Translations under genes and position numbers: made by a program
Assembly (NCBI GenBank): GCA_009785865.1
Contig: WQVL01000009.1
Span: 1-50,067 of the forward strand
Origin: Oscillospiraceae bacterium
GTDB taxonomy: Bacteria; Bacillota; Clostridia; TANB77; CAG-508
DNA: 50,067 nucleotides
Direction of reading: 5' to 3'
The notes under the pieces: model-generated
The model's input: only the letters and a program-made list of their open reading frames with translations
Told to the model about the DNA's origin: nothing
The model's database searches: none
Shown here: piece by piece, positions 34,118 to 45,432 of the stretch
Layout of the letters: every line of letters begins with the position of its first letter
Position numbering within the stretch: position 1 is the first letter of the stretch

Positions 34118-34516
34118 ATGGCTACAAAAAGTGCAGGAAAAACAACAACTAGAAGAAGAGATAGAAAAAACATTGAAAAAGGTCAAGCGCATATACATTC
34201 TAGTTTTAATAATACAATAGTTACAATATCTGATGAAAAAGGAAATGTTATTGCATGGACTAGTGCTGGAGAATTAGGTTTCAAAGGATCTAGAAAAAGC
34301 ACACCGTTTGCTGCAGGAGAAGCTGCATTGGCAGCTGCAAAAGCAGGAATGGAACATGGACTAAAATCGGTAGAAGTTTTTGTTAAAGGACCAGGATCTG
34401 GGCGTGAAGCTGCAATAAGATCACTTCAAACAGCGGGTCTAGAAATTAGCATGATCAAAGATGTAACGCCGATACCACATAATGGATGTAGACCGCCAAA
34501 ACGCAGACGTGTTTAG
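34118..34516 (+). CDS. rpsK: 30S ribosomal protein S11
   Basis: [45 protein letters not shown]. Confidence 0.97.
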   Translation: MATKSAGKTTTRRRDRKNIEKGQAHIHSSFNNTIVTISDEKGNVIAWTSAGELGFKGSRKSTPFAAGEAALAAAKAGMEHGLKSVEVFVKGPGSGREAAIRSLQTAGLEISMIKDVTPIPHNGCRPPKRRRV

Positions 34517-34544
34517 GATTTTATAGAGAGGAGAATAATAGAAG

Positions 34545-35171
34545 ATGTCAAGATATAAAGATGAGCAATGCCGTATCTGTCGTAGAGAAGGGCAAAAGTT
34601 GTTCTTAAAAGGTTCAAGATGTTACACAGACAAATGTGGTGTTACAAGAAGAAATTATGCACCAGGTCAACATGGACAAGGAAGAAAGAAACTTTCAGAA
34701 TATGGTATGCAATTAAGAGAAAAACAAAAAACTAAATCTTTTTACGGAGTACAAGAAAAACAATTTAGAAAATATTTTAAAATGGCTGAACAAGCAAAAG
34801 GAATTACTGGTGAAATGCTATTACAAATCTTAGAAAGCAGATTAGACAACGTAGTATATAGAGTAGGATTTGGTGTTTCAAGAGCACAAGCGAGGCAACT
34901 TGTAAATCATGGTCACTTTGAAGTTAATGGAAGAAAAGTTGATATAGCATCGTACTTAGTAAAACCAGGAGATGTAGTAACTGTAAAAGAAAATAAAAGA
35001 GATACAGTTATAATAAAAGAAAATAAAGAAGTAAATGCTAGTAAACCTGTTCCAGAATGGTTAGAAAAAGATAATGAAAATTTAACTGCAAAAGTAGTTA
35101 GGTTAGCATCAAGAGAAGATGTAGATCTACCAGTTTCAGAACACTTAATCGTAGAATTATACTCGAAGTAA
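34545..35171 (+). CDS. rpsD: 30S ribosomal protein S4
   Basis: [36 protein letters not shown]. Confidence 0.97.
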   Translation: MSRYKDEQCRICRREGQKLFLKGSRCYTDKCGVTRRNYAPGQHGQGRKKLSEYGMQLREKQKTKSFYGVQEKQFRKYFKMAEQAKGITGEMLLQILESRLDNVVYRVGFGVSRAQARQLVNHGHFEVNGRKVDIASYLVKPGDVVTVKENKRDTVIIKENKEVNASKPVPEWLEKDNENLTAKVVRLASREDVDLPVSEHLIVELYSK

Positions 35172-35288
35172 TGTATAGACGTATGAATTATGAATATGTA
35201 ATCGATCATATAAGCGGAGTAATAAAGTGCTTCGTATATAAGTTCATAATTTCAATACATTATACATTAAATATAGGGAGGTAAATTA

Positions 35289-36236
35289 ATGATCGAATTT
35301 GAAAAACCAAACATAAAGTGCTTAGCAGTAAATGATGAAGAAAACTATGCAAAATTTGTTTGTGAACCATTAGAACGTGGTTATGGTATGACAATAGGAA
35401 ATTCATTAAGAAGAATACTATTATCATCATTACCAGGAGCAGCAATAACAAGTGTTAGGATAGAAGGAATAGTACATGAATTTTCTACTATACCAGGTGT
35501 AGTGGAAGATGTTCCAGAAATAATAGTAAATCTTAAAGGTGTAAGATTTAGAGTGCATGATAACGAACCAAAAACTATTAAAATAGAGTTTAAAGGTGAA
35601 GGAGAAGTTACAGCAGGAGATATAATTACAGATTCATCAATAGAAGTATTGAATACAGATTTACACATTGCGACAGTATCAGCAAGTGGAACTCTGAATA
35701 TGGAAATGACAGTACATAGAGGTAGAGGATATAATGTTGCAGACAAAAATAAAGACGGAAATCAATCAATAGAAGTACTACCAATAGATTCAATATTTAC
35801 ACCTGTAAAGAAAGTAAACTATTCAGTAGATAATACTAGGGTAGGTCAAACAGTTGACTTTGATAAACTAACAATAGAAGTTTGGACAGATGGAAGTTTA
35901 AAAGCGCACGAAGCAATAAGCTTAGCTGCGAAAGTTATGACAGGACATTTAGAGTTATTTGTAGATTTATCAGAAGCAGCCAAAGGTACACAGGTTATGA
36001 TTGAAAAAGAAGAATCTAAAAAAGAAAAAGTACTAGAAATGCCTATTGAAGAATTAGAATTATCTGTAAGAAGTTATAACTGCCTAAAGAGAGCTGGAAT
36101 AACAACAGTTGAAGATTTAGCAGGTAAAACAGAAGCAGAAATGATGAAGGTAAGAAATTTAGGTAAGAAGTCTTATGATGAAGTAACTAATAAGTTACAC
36201 TCTTTAGGATTAGACTTTGTGAGAGAAGAAGAGTAA
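35289..36236 (+). CDS. rpoA: RNA polymerase subunit alpha
   Basis: [36 protein letters not shown]. Confidence 0.98.
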   Translation: MIEFEKPNIKCLAVNDEENYAKFVCEPLERGYGMTIGNSLRRILLSSLPGAAITSVRIEGIVHEFSTIPGVVEDVPEIIVNLKGVRFRVHDNEPKTIKIEFKGEGEVTAGDIITDSSIEVLNTDLHIATVSASGTLNMEMTVHRGRGYNVADKNKDGNQSIEVLPIDSIFTPVKKVNYSVDNTRVGQTVDFDKLTIEVWTDGSLKAHEAISLAAKVMTGHLELFVDLSEAAKGTQVMIEKEESKKEKVLEMPIEELELSVRSYNCLKRAGITTVEDLAGKTEAEMMKVRNLGKKSYDEVTNKLHSLGLDFVREEE

Positions 36237-36251
36237 GGGAAGGTGAATTAA

Positions 36252-36776
36252 ATGCCTAGAAATAGGAAGCTTGGGAGACCAACAGATCAAAGAATGGCAA
36301 TATTAAAGAATCAAACAACTGATTTAATATTACATGGTAAAATAGAGACAACAGAAGCTAGAGCTAAAGAAGTTAAATCTATAGCTGATAGTATAATAGC
36401 ACTTGCTGTAAAAGAAAAAGACAACTTTGAAATGGTAGAAGTAAAAGTAGTTAAAGCGAAATTAGACAGCAAAGGGAATAAAGAAACTGAAAAAGTTACA
36501 AGCAAGAATGGCAAAGAATACTATAAAGTAGTAAAAGAAACAACAATGGAAGAAAGACAAAAAGATATGCCAACTAGATTAAATGCAAGAAGAAAAATAA
36601 TGACAAAAGTAAATAAGGTAAAAGACGCAGACGGAAATAATATTGATTTACCAGGGAAACTATTTGGAGAAATAGCAGAAAAATACTCAGACAGAGTAGG
36701 CGGATACACTAGAATAGTTAAGATGGGACCAAGAAGAGGAGACGCTGCTGAAAAAGTTATATTACAATTAGTGTAA
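36252..36776 (+). CDS. rplQ: 50S ribosomal protein L17 (with internal insertion)
   Basis: RKLGRPTDQRMAILKNQTTDLILHGKIETTEARAKEVKSIAD. Confidence 0.96.
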   Translation: MPRNRKLGRPTDQRMAILKNQTTDLILHGKIETTEARAKEVKSIADSIIALAVKEKDNFEMVEVKVVKAKLDSKGNKETEKVTSKNGKEYYKVVKETTMEERQKDMPTRLNARRKIMTKVNKVKDADGNNIDLPGKLFGEIAEKYSDRVGGYTRIVKMGPRRGDAAEKVILQLV

Positions 36777-36849
36777 TTTACGAGAATATAAAGAAGCGCA
36801 AAGGCGCTTTTTTATTTCCACTTAATATATTCAAGAAAGGAAAATCGTC

Positions 36850-37404
36850 GTGGGAATAATAGAAATAGCATTAATCGGAATAGGGTTAGGAGCGGATGCA
36901 TTTGCGGTAGCAATTTGCAAAGGGCTTTCTATGGCAAAAATGAAATGGGAAAATGCACTTATTATTGGCTTATACTTTGGATTATTCCAAGCAATAATGC
37001 CACTTATTGGATTCTTTTTAGGGGTAGGATTTGAAGGTATAATTGAAAATGTTAGCCATTGGATAACATTCATACTATTAGGCCTAATTGGTGTTAAGAT
37101 GATATATGAGGCAATCAAACAAGGGACAGAAGAGGTTAATAATGATAAAGTAAACTTTAAGACGATGCTTCCTTTGGCGATTGCAACAAGTATCGATGCA
37201 TTAGCAGCGGGAGTTACATTTGCATTTTTAAGCGTAAATATATTAATGGCGATAGCTATAATAGGAGTAATAACGTTGGCGCTTTCCATCACAGGTGTGA
37301 AAATAGGAAATGTATTTGGAGAAAAGTTTAGAAAACATGCAGGAGTATTAGGAGGAGTAATTCTAATATTAATAGGACTTAGAATACTAATAATAAACAT
37401 ATAA
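36850..37404 (+). CDS. mntP: manganese efflux pump MntP-like
   Basis: ALIGIGLGADAFAVAICKGLSM...LAIATSIDALAAGVTFAF. Confidence 0.85.
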   Translation: MGIIEIALIGIGLGADAFAVAICKGLSMAKMKWENALIIGLYFGLFQAIMPLIGFFLGVGFEGIIENVSHWITFILLGLIGVKMIYEAIKQGTEEVNNDKVNFKTMLPLAIATSIDALAAGVTFAFLSVNILMAIAIIGVITLALSITGVKIGNVFGEKFRKHAGVLGGVILILIGLRILIINI

Positions 37405-37433
37405 GTATAAATACATATCATTATATACAACTA

Positions 37434-37475
37434 AAAGGTCGCTAATTTTAAATTAGCGACCTTTTAGTTGTAGTT
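37434..37475. terminator. bidirectional hairpin
   Basis: aaaaggtcgctaattttaaattagcgaccttttag. Confidence 0.75.
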
Positions 37476-37496
37476 GTATATAATTTCTATAAAATA

Positions 37497-39153
37497 TTAC
37501 TCATCATCTTCATCATTTTTTGATTTCTTCGAACATTTTTTAGTACAAATACGTAGCACTAATCCTCCAGATCCTACTAAAGCAACTAAACCAACAATGG
37601 TTGGGCCTACAAAAGGTATTAAAGCAATTAAGTAGAATAAGATAGTAAGTAATAATAAAACTGCCCAAGGTTTAACTTTATTCTTAAATAGCTTATCATT
37701 TACAATTTTAGAATCTACTATTAACACAGCTGGAATAGCGAGTACAAGTAGTAAAGCGTATAATAGTGCAATTAGAAGTCCTATAAACATCCCAACTTGT
37801 GATAAAGATAGAAGGACTACAGTTACAGGGACAAGTATTACTAAACCTAATCCTATAGCTAATGCTATTAAAGAATTTTTGATCTTACAAAAAGCAGCAG
37901 TAATTCCATTTAAATTGTTTGAAGAAAGTTTCTTCGCAATTAGATATATAAGGAATACGTAAGCTATAAGAGCAAGTGATTTAATTATGTGTGGGAATAC
38001 ATCTGCTCTTAACACATCCATAAATGTATATTGTGTAAAGTAAATATTACCTAGAACCACATAATCTTGAAATGCAATTTCTTGTCTAGAGGTATAACGT
38101 AAATCCCCTCTAACAAAGGTAAATATATCTACTCTCTCTTCTAAATCTTCCAGAGGCAATCTGCCATTATTTACTAAATATCTGATAGGATTTTCATCTC
38201 TTGCCAAAATTGCGTTGGACTCTTCTAGTGCGGCCTCCAAATCTTCCATAAGTCCGTCAACTCGTGATAAAGCTGAACGATGTTCTTCTATATTGTTTTG
38301 AGATATGATTCGTAAGGTTCTAGCGTGTAATGTAACATCTCCTCTAAATGATCCCAATATAATGGCCTCTCTAGCATCTGCTAGCTCAAAGGTTCCAAAA
38401 TTCGAAAAGGTTCTTGTTGTTACAATAGAGCGTGCAGTAATTAGTGAATTAGAAATAATAGTTCCATTTAAAGTAGCGGTGTCTGTAGTTAAACGTAAGT
38501 TGCCAGCTAGACCACCATTTAATTCAAAATTATTAGTAATTGCATAAGTGTTACCCCAAACCATACCATTTATAGTTGCATCACGCCCAGAAAGAATGTG
38601 TAGAGAACCAAATATATCTGCATCTGAAGATATATATATAGTGTTTGCTAAAACAAATAGATTCCCATTTATTCTACTTCCTTCTTCTAAAACGAATTTG
38701 TCAGCGACAATGTATGCATTTCCTTCAACAACTGAATATGCACTAAATTGTTGTACAGGAATATCGTTTATTTCTATTTCATCTACTTCAGAAGAGATTC
38801 TTACTGTCCCCGCTGCAACAAATAGATTTCCATTTACAATTCCTCCGATTGTTACTAGAGTCTAAAGTAAAGTTTCTTGCTGTTACAAAAACATTACCGT
38901 GTACGGTAGTGTCTAATATAAAATCCTCACGAGGTGTATTTATATGTAAATCTCCATGAGTAGGGAGTACTGGTTGCGACTCTATTTCTTGAAGTGGATA
39001 CTCAGGATAGTTATACTCATCGATATTTTCACCTGATGGACCTGTCTCGTTTAAAACTGCATCAATATCTGTGTATGAAGCAAAGCTGAATGATGAAAGT
39101 AATAAAACAGATATGATTACAATAGCGAATAATTTTAATTTAATTTTCAACAT
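37497..39153 (-). CDS. exported bactofilin/polymer-forming-like membrane protein, one CGGA +1 site
   Basis: ORFs 38788..39153 and 37497..38564 join at aat CGGA (38844-38847): NFTLDSSN-N-G-GIVNGNLFVAAGTVRISSEVDEIEI...NGMVWGN. Length 1657 = 3n+1. Confidence 0.8.
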
Positions 39154-39331
39154 AAAATCCTCCTTAGTATATATGTTATTTAATACAATTAATATATACC
39201 TTGAGGGTGTGGTTTGTCAATTGAAAACAAAATTATTTAAAATAACATGAAATTGTTGACATTACTGACTTTAATTAATATAATGACCTAAATGATTTAA
39301 AACAAGAAAAGCGGAGGCTAAAGAATAACCT

Positions 39332-39983
39332 ATGACTAAAAGTGAGCTGGCAGTGCCATTAGAAGATAACTTGAAACAAAAGACGGACGAAGATCTAATC
39401 ACTTTTGCGAAGAATGGTGATCAAGAGGCTTTAGAAGAGTTATTCCGAAAATATAAAGAGCTTGTTAACATGAAAGTAAGCAAGTATTTTATTGTTGGAG
39501 CAGAAAAAGAAGATATTATTCAAGAAGGTTTAATTGGTCTTTATAAAGCAGTCAAAAATTTTGATGATGCAAAACAAAGTTCTTTTAAGTCATTTGCTAA
39601 TCTGTGTATAGAAAGACAACTTATAACAGCAATAAAAACATCGAATAGGCAAAAACATATACCTCTTAATTCGTCAGTGTCATTAAACACATCATTATTT
39701 GAAAATGGTAATGATGATAATGCAGAGTTAATAGAAGTTTTAAACTCTAATGCGGCAGAAGATCCACTAGATACGATAACTAAAAAAGAATATTATAAAG
39801 CAATAGGAATAAAGATTGATGAAAACCTAAGCGGTTTTGAAAAACAAGTTTTAAGCAGATATGCAATGCGGAGAAAGCTATGTGAAGATTGCGGAAAGAT
39901 TAGATGCACCAGTGAAATCAGTAGATAATGCAATACAAAGAATAAGGAAGAAAGCAATTAAAAACTTAATGGACGAGCATTAA
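39332..39983 (+). CDS. sigH: SigH-like RNA polymerase sigma factor, one CGGA +1 site in region 4
   Basis: Restored ...GFEKQVLSRYAM-G-ESYVKIAERLDAPVKSVDNAIQRIRKKAIKNLMDEH*; site 39869. Length 652 = 3n+1. Confidence 0.88.
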
Positions 39984-40004
39984 ACTTTAAAATATAGATT
40001 GAAA

Positions 40005-40034
40005 GTACTAATCAGATGAGATTAGTACTTTTCT
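40005..40034 (+). terminator. hairpin terminator after sigH
   Basis: aaagtactaatcagatgagattagtacttttct. Confidence 0.65.
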
Positions 40035-40134
40035 ATGCTGAAAAATGCTGTTTTATGAGTTTACAGAGTATTACAATAGCATGACATTTTCTTCGCCATT
40101 ATTGTCAAAAAAATGATGGTGAAGTATACTTATA

Positions 40135-40779
40135 ATGGAGAAATTTCAGAAGATAAAGGAGAAAGAAATGGAATATATGGAGAATAGAGAAGAAGTAGAT
40201 GTGATAAGAGAAAAGCCTGAAAGAAAATCAAAAGGGTGGAGCATAGCATCTATGATATTAGGAATATGTGGATTATTATTTTTCTGCATACCATTTTTCC
40301 CGATACTATGTGGAATACTAGCGATTATATTTGCGCTATTAGGTAGAGCAAGAGAAAAGAGTGGGATGGCAATAGCAGGATTGATAACAGGAATAATAGC
40401 AATAATTATTTCAGTGATTATAACAATAATGATAGTTCTATCTCCAGTCACAGACAATGAGACGATAGTTGCAACAAAAGAAATGATGGATATTGACGGA
40501 ATGATTTTAATAACAAAAGAAGTAACATTTACGTTAGGAAGAGTTGATACTACCACTATAACTACAGAGTTTAGTAATTCGTTTTCAGCATGGGCAACAT
40601 ACGAAGAAATGGTAAGGCAAACCGATATGAGAGAAGAAGGGCTAGTATATGAGTTTAGCATAGATGGGAATACTGTGGTTATGATAACAACAATAGAAAG
40701 AGGTTATATAGGAAGAAGTAGGGAAGAACTAATTACGTTTGCCGAAGACCAAGGCTTTACAATCATTAGAGGCCTCTAA
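40135..40779 (+). CDS. DUF4190-like membrane protein
   Basis: KGWSIASMILGICGLLFFCIPFFPILCGILAIIFALLGRAREKSGMAIAGLITG. Confidence 0.65.
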   Translation: MEKFQKIKEKEMEYMENREEVDVIREKPERKSKGWSIASMILGICGLLFFCIPFFPILCGILAIIFALLGRAREKSGMAIAGLITGIIAIIISVIITIMIVLSPVTDNETIVATKEMMDIDGMILITKEVTFTLGRVDTTTITTEFSNSFSAWATYEEMVRQTDMREEGLVYEFSIDGNTVVMITTIERGYIGRSREELITFAEDQGFTIIRGL

Positions 40780-40924
40780 AGAGAGCGTTGATTGCAGAAT
40801 TATGTCAAATGTGGTACAATATAGCCATAATACATTGTATATATTTCCTTTTGGGTGGAAAATACTCGGAGGGAATCCTCCGTTTTATATATAAAAATTT
40901 ATTATTGAATAGGAGGACAACATT

Positions 40925-41323
40925 ATGAGAACAGTCAATGTTGTAACGCTTGAAAAGTTAAATGGCTATCAGTATCAAGGCGAAAAGGTAACCGTTCGGT
41001 TTATCCCGTGGCTAGAAGGCTCTGGTCACTATAAAGTGTGGGATGCAACTATTTACCGAACGGGATGCAAAGACTCATTGCATTGTGAAATATATACTAA
41101 AAAATTATCTCACGATGTAATGACCCAAATTGCTACTTTTTTTGTTGAAGCGGAAAGGACAGTGGATGAGACGAAGAAATTTCTTAAATCTCTCCTATGG
41201 TGGAAGACATCTCATGTCTATAAGAGAGACCGAGAAGGTAAGGTCATAGAAACATCCAAGAAAGCTCCGGAAATACCATATCTTCAATATCCGGGAACCA
41301 GGCTCGATGAAATTGCAGATTGA
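40925..41323 (+). CDS. hypothetical protein, foreign-looking codon usage
   Basis: SD taggagg, 132 aa; contains in-frame CGG (gtt cgg ttt); followed by GC-rich hairpin 41340-41363. Confidence 0.55.
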   Translation: MRTVNVVTLEKLNGYQYQGEKVTVRFIPWLEGSGHYKVWDATIYRTGCKDSLHCEIYTKKLSHDVMTQIATFFVEAERTVDETKKFLKSLLWWKTSHVYKRDREGKVIETSKKAPEIPYLQYPGTRLDEIAD

Positions 41324-41337
41324 CTAGTAAACAAAAA

Positions 41338-41368
41338 TGGGGTGCCGTATCGGCACCCCCAAATCTTT
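41338..41368 (+). terminator. GC-rich hairpin terminator
   Basis: ggggtgccgtatcggcacccccaaatcttt. Confidence 0.7.
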
Positions 41369-41514
41369 ATATTTTGAGGATTCAGATAATAATAAATAAT
41401 TGGAAGTTTAACTTCGTCACCTGTTATATGGATGAGATGGAGGAAATAGAGAAAACCTGCCCAAACAACTAGACAATTTTAAAAAACCATGATAAATTAA
41501 AAGTATAAAAATTT

Positions 41515-41590
41515 GCTCTCATAGCTCAGTCGGTAGAGCACAGCCATGGTAAGGCTGGGGTCACCGGTTCAATTCCGGTTGAGAGCTCCA
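41515..41590 (+). tRNA. tRNA-Thr (GGT)
   Basis: Cloverleaf gctctca...cagccATGGTAAggctg...tgagagctcca; 7-nt anticodon loop. Confidence 0.88.
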
Positions 41591-41798
41591 CGTACAGACA
41601 GCTTACGACCCATAAGGTTTATAAGCTGTTTTTATATGTTCGAGCACTTAACCCGTCGTTTTCCTTAATGACCATATCTTGACAAATTATTGTCAACTGC
41701 GATAAAATCACAATAAAATGTAAGGGTTTTTGTTGTGAATGTGCTGATATATAAGCAATATACAGCAAACATAATATATAATGAAAAGGGAGAAAGTT

Positions 41799-42152
41799 AT
41801 GGGTAATGATTCTCAAAAAGATGAATTGAAAGTGGAGCAGTATGATGCTGAGACTGCTGAGAAAAAGAAGAAGAAAATACTAAAAAGAGTTGGTATTGGA
41901 ATTGGTGTAGCAGTTGTAGTAGGCGTGCTAGGATATTTTGGTCTAACTGCGCTGCAAAACGATACTAGTCAGAATAATGCTAATCAGAATAATACTAGGC
42001 AAAATAGTATTAGACAGAATAATGTTAGAGAAAATGATATTAGACAGAATAATACTAGCCAGAACACAGATTGGCGAGGGCCTGAATTGGTTGGTGGTTC
42101 TGGAACATGGTATGCGAGTGTTGTAGTACCTTTGGAGGATTCACATGGATAA
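41799..42152 (+). CDS. putative RiPP-type precursor: TM segment, Asn-rich pentapeptide repeats, Gly/aromatic C-terminus
   Basis: NDTSQ-NNANQ-NNTRQ-NSIRQ-NNVRE-NDIRQ-NNTSQ tandem; stop overlaps start of downstream radical SAM gene. Confidence 0.55.
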   Translation: MGNDSQKDELKVEQYDAETAEKKKKKILKRVGIGIGVAVVVGVLGYFGLTALQNDTSQNNANQNNTRQNSIRQNNVRENDIRQNNTSQNTDWRGPELVGGSGTWYASVVVPLEDSHG

Positions 42153-43167
42153 TTTAGTTTTACATTTAACTGAGGGGTGTAATCTGCGTTGCAGGTATTG
42201 TTTCATGGAGCATGGAGACAAGCGTATGACTGAGGAAGTAGCTATTGCAGCAATAGATTTGCTTTTGGAATCATGCAAAGAATATGCGCGAGTTACGTTC
42301 TATGGAGGGGAGCCTCTGCTGGAAGAACAATTGCTACGAAAAGTAACGAAATATATTAAGGAAAAGTCTCATAAACCAGTAGGTTTAGGGATTGTGACAA
42401 ATGGGACACTAATTAATGATTCTTTTTTGGAATTTGCTGAAGAGCATAATATTAGCATTGCTGTATCTTATGATGGCCTAAGGAATGACGATAATAGGCT
42501 AAATGAAGACGGTTGTGCGTTGTTAGATATAAAACGACTAGGTGATGCTATTACTAAGCATAAATTTACATCGTCAAGTGTTATAACTCCGGAGAATGTG
42601 GGGATTCTGTGTGATAATGTAGTGCATCTAAAAGAACTTGGATTTAGAAATATGAATTTCTTTTTGGACTATTCGTCGAACTGGAAAGCAGAGCACGTAA
42701 CGATGCTCAGAAACTCGTTTGAACGAATTGCTGAAAAGTATGTAGAGTGGCTAGAAAGTGGAGAACGTGTACATATAAATAAGATTGATGACATGATTGC
42801 ATGTTATGCGAGTGATTTTGGACTCAGCAAGACAAGAGTAAGGAGAGACTTGGTATTTTCAGTTGCTGCGGATGGAAATATATATCCATATGCCTCTGCT
42901 GTAGGGAACGAGAAGCTGTGCTTGGGCAATGTTGTGACAGGAATGAACCATGAGATTGTGAATACAATAACAAATTTAGGATTTGTAAAAGGATGCGAGA
43001 AATGTGTGATTAACAAGGCGTGTGCGGCAGCAATAGGGAATAATATAACGGATGATTTGTTGCCTATTGCGTTCCCAATTGCTTGTCATGGATATAAGAT
43101 TGCATTTGATGCGGCAGATTGGATAGTAAACAAATTGGTGGATGAGAAATTATCAGCATCTGTTTAA
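42145..43167 (+). CDS. radical SAM peptide maturase-like protein with C-terminal Cys cluster
   Basis: TEGCNLRCRYCFMEHGDKRM (CxxxCxxC), GGEPLL, SPASM-like CEKCVINKAC. Confidence 0.82.
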   Translation: MDNLVLHLTEGCNLRCRYCFMEHGDKRMTEEVAIAAIDLLLESCKEYARVTFYGGEPLLEEQLLRKVTKYIKEKSHKPVGLGIVTNGTLINDSFLEFAEEHNISIAVSYDGLRNDDNRLNEDGCALLDIKRLGDAITKHKFTSSSVITPENVGILCDNVVHLKELGFRNMNFFLDYSSNWKAEHVTMLRNSFERIAEKYVEWLESGERVHINKIDDMIACYASDFGLSKTRVRRDLVFSVAADGNIYPYASAVGNEKLCLGNVVTGMNHEIVNTITNLGFVKGCEKCVINKACAAAIGNNITDDLLPIAFPIACHGYKIAFDAADWIVNKLVDEKLSASV

Positions 43168-43381
43168 TTCACTAAAGTATATCTAATAATCATAAAACGC
43201 TGATACAAGTAGTATTATTTAAAGACATGTTATGAACCAATAAGGTCATTACATGTCTTTTTTGATTATAGAAGTATTGATTAGAACATTCAATTATCTT
43301 TAAAAAATTATTGAAAAACGATAAAAAAGTATTGACAAAAGATAAAAACAAATATAAACTATAAACGAAATGAGGTAGATT

Positions 43382-44933
43382 ATGAAAAAAATACTGATAA
43401 GTAGTTTAATTTTAGCTATATTACAATCAATGCTTTTCTGGCATAGGCAGTTAGGGATATCTGTTTTTATCTTTGTTAGCTTAGTGATAGTGTTAATAAT
43501 AGCTGCATTAATAGGATATAAAAAAGTGAACAACAAATCGGGGTTACTCTTAGTAGTCCCAATTATAATGCTAAGTAGTACTTATTTTATATTTGATAAT
43601 ACTTTTTTCAAAGTATTGAATCTGTTGGTTATACCAACATTAATATTAGTAATGATTATTTTGGTAACAGATGAAAAAGAAAGAATACGCTCTTTTTTTC
43701 CTAAAGTTTTTGCATTATTGTTCGGTGGAATTGAATTGTTTGAAGATGTGGGGAAATCTTTAAAAGGCAATGAAGAAAACACTAATACAAAGAAAATCAT
43801 AAAAGCAATTTTATTTGCGGCACCATTAGTACTAATTGTAATAGTGCTACTAAGTTCGGCGGATAGCGTTTTTGGCAGTATATTTGGGAATATAACATTG
43901 AATTTTTTTAACGAAAATATAGTAGTTAACATATTAAGAATTTTCATAACTGCAGTTCTGTTTTTCTATTTTGCAGGGTTTGTATTAAATATTGTAAAAG
44001 AACAAACGATGTACGCTACGATTGATGAAAGAACAGAAGAAAAACCTTTAAAGATTAATAGGTTTAATATAAATGTAACTCTTACTATGTTAAACTTTAT
44101 ATATCTTATATTTTGTATAATACAATTTACATTTCTATTTACAAATGTAGCTACGACAGAAAATTTTAATTATGCAGAATATGCAAGACAAGGATTCTTT
44201 CAATTAATGTTTGTTAGTGCACTGAATATCATTATGATATTTATTAGCACTATAAATGAAGGAAATCAAGGTTCGGATAATTCTGAAGAAAAGAACAAGA
44301 AATATACTAAGTTTATGAATGTGATAATGTGTGTGTTTACTATTATAATTATATTTTCAGCGTTTTACAGGATGAACTTATATGAAGCTGCATTTGGCTA
44401 TACGTATTTAAGATTGTTTGTATATTTTATTCTAACAACAGAACTACTTTTAATTATACCAACAATCCTTTATATAGTAGGAGTAAAAATAAAGTTGTTA
44501 AGAGTTTACATATCAATTGCAGTAATAATGTATTTGATTCTAAATTTTATTAATATAGACGCTGTTATAGCGCGGAAGAAATATAAACAGGTATTTTGAT
44601 AATGTAAATGAGAATACCATTGATGCTGTATATTTACGAAACAGTGTAGGAATAGATGCGATTACTCAAATGGAAAGATTGCTTGATTCTACAGATAAGG
44701 AAGTATTATTTGAAGTATATCAATATATTAATAACCATCAAATAAGATTAGAAAATAGAGATGCTAGATGGCAGGAATTTAATATATCAAGGAATAGAGC
44801 GAGAGATAGAATTACAGAAATTACACAAGATAGTAGATTTATTGACATATCAGAAGAATTTGAAGAGACGATTCGTATTGAAAATCGATGGATAGAAGAG
44901 TATAATCATTTTAGGCATAATTGGAGCTGGTAA
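43382..44933 (+). CDS. DUF4173-like polytopic membrane protein, one CGGA +1 site
   Basis: 43382..44599 joins 44670..44933 via gcg CGGA at 44573 (NIDAVIA-G-RNINRYFDNVNENTIDAVYLRNSVGIDAITQMERLLDST). Length 1552 = 3n+1. Confidence 0.82.
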
Positions 44934-44958
44934 AGATTAAAAAATGGGAGGAAAATTG

Positions 44959-45420
44959 ATGAAAATAACAGGAAAAGGAAGTATATCGAATTTTGTAGAA
45001 ATATTATTAAAAATAGCTTTTGTAGTTGGTATTATAGTTTTTATACTATTGCCTTGGATACTTGGTCAGTATTTAGAACATATTACTAATCAGTCGAATG
45101 AGTTTTATTGGGCAATTCTAATTATACTATATATTACAGGACTTCCAATGTTAATCATAGTATATCAATTTATAAAAATGTTTAACACACTTAAAAAAGC
45201 AACCCCGTTCATTATGGAGAATGTAACATATTTGAGGAGAGCTTCCATATGTTCCGGTATAATTTCGCTAGTGTATTTAGTTGGTGTGTTTGTGTTTCAA
45301 TCTGTATTTATCTTAGTGATAATTGGAATATTTTTAGTTGCGTGGCTAGGACTATATATACTTTCTGAATTGTTTAAGCAAGCGATAGATTTTAAAGAAG
45401 AAAATGAACTAGTAATATAA
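44959..45420 (+). CDS. DUF2975-like membrane protein
   Basis: Four TM segments; upstream of small XRE gene. Confidence 0.65.
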   Translation: MKITGKGSISNFVEILLKIAFVVGIIVFILLPWILGQYLEHITNQSNEFYWAILIILYITGLPMLIIVYQFIKMFNTLKKATPFIMENVTYLRRASICSGIISLVYLVGVFVFQSVFILVIIGIFLVAWLGLYILSELFKQAIDFKEENELVI

Positions 45421-45432
45421 GGAGGAGAAATT

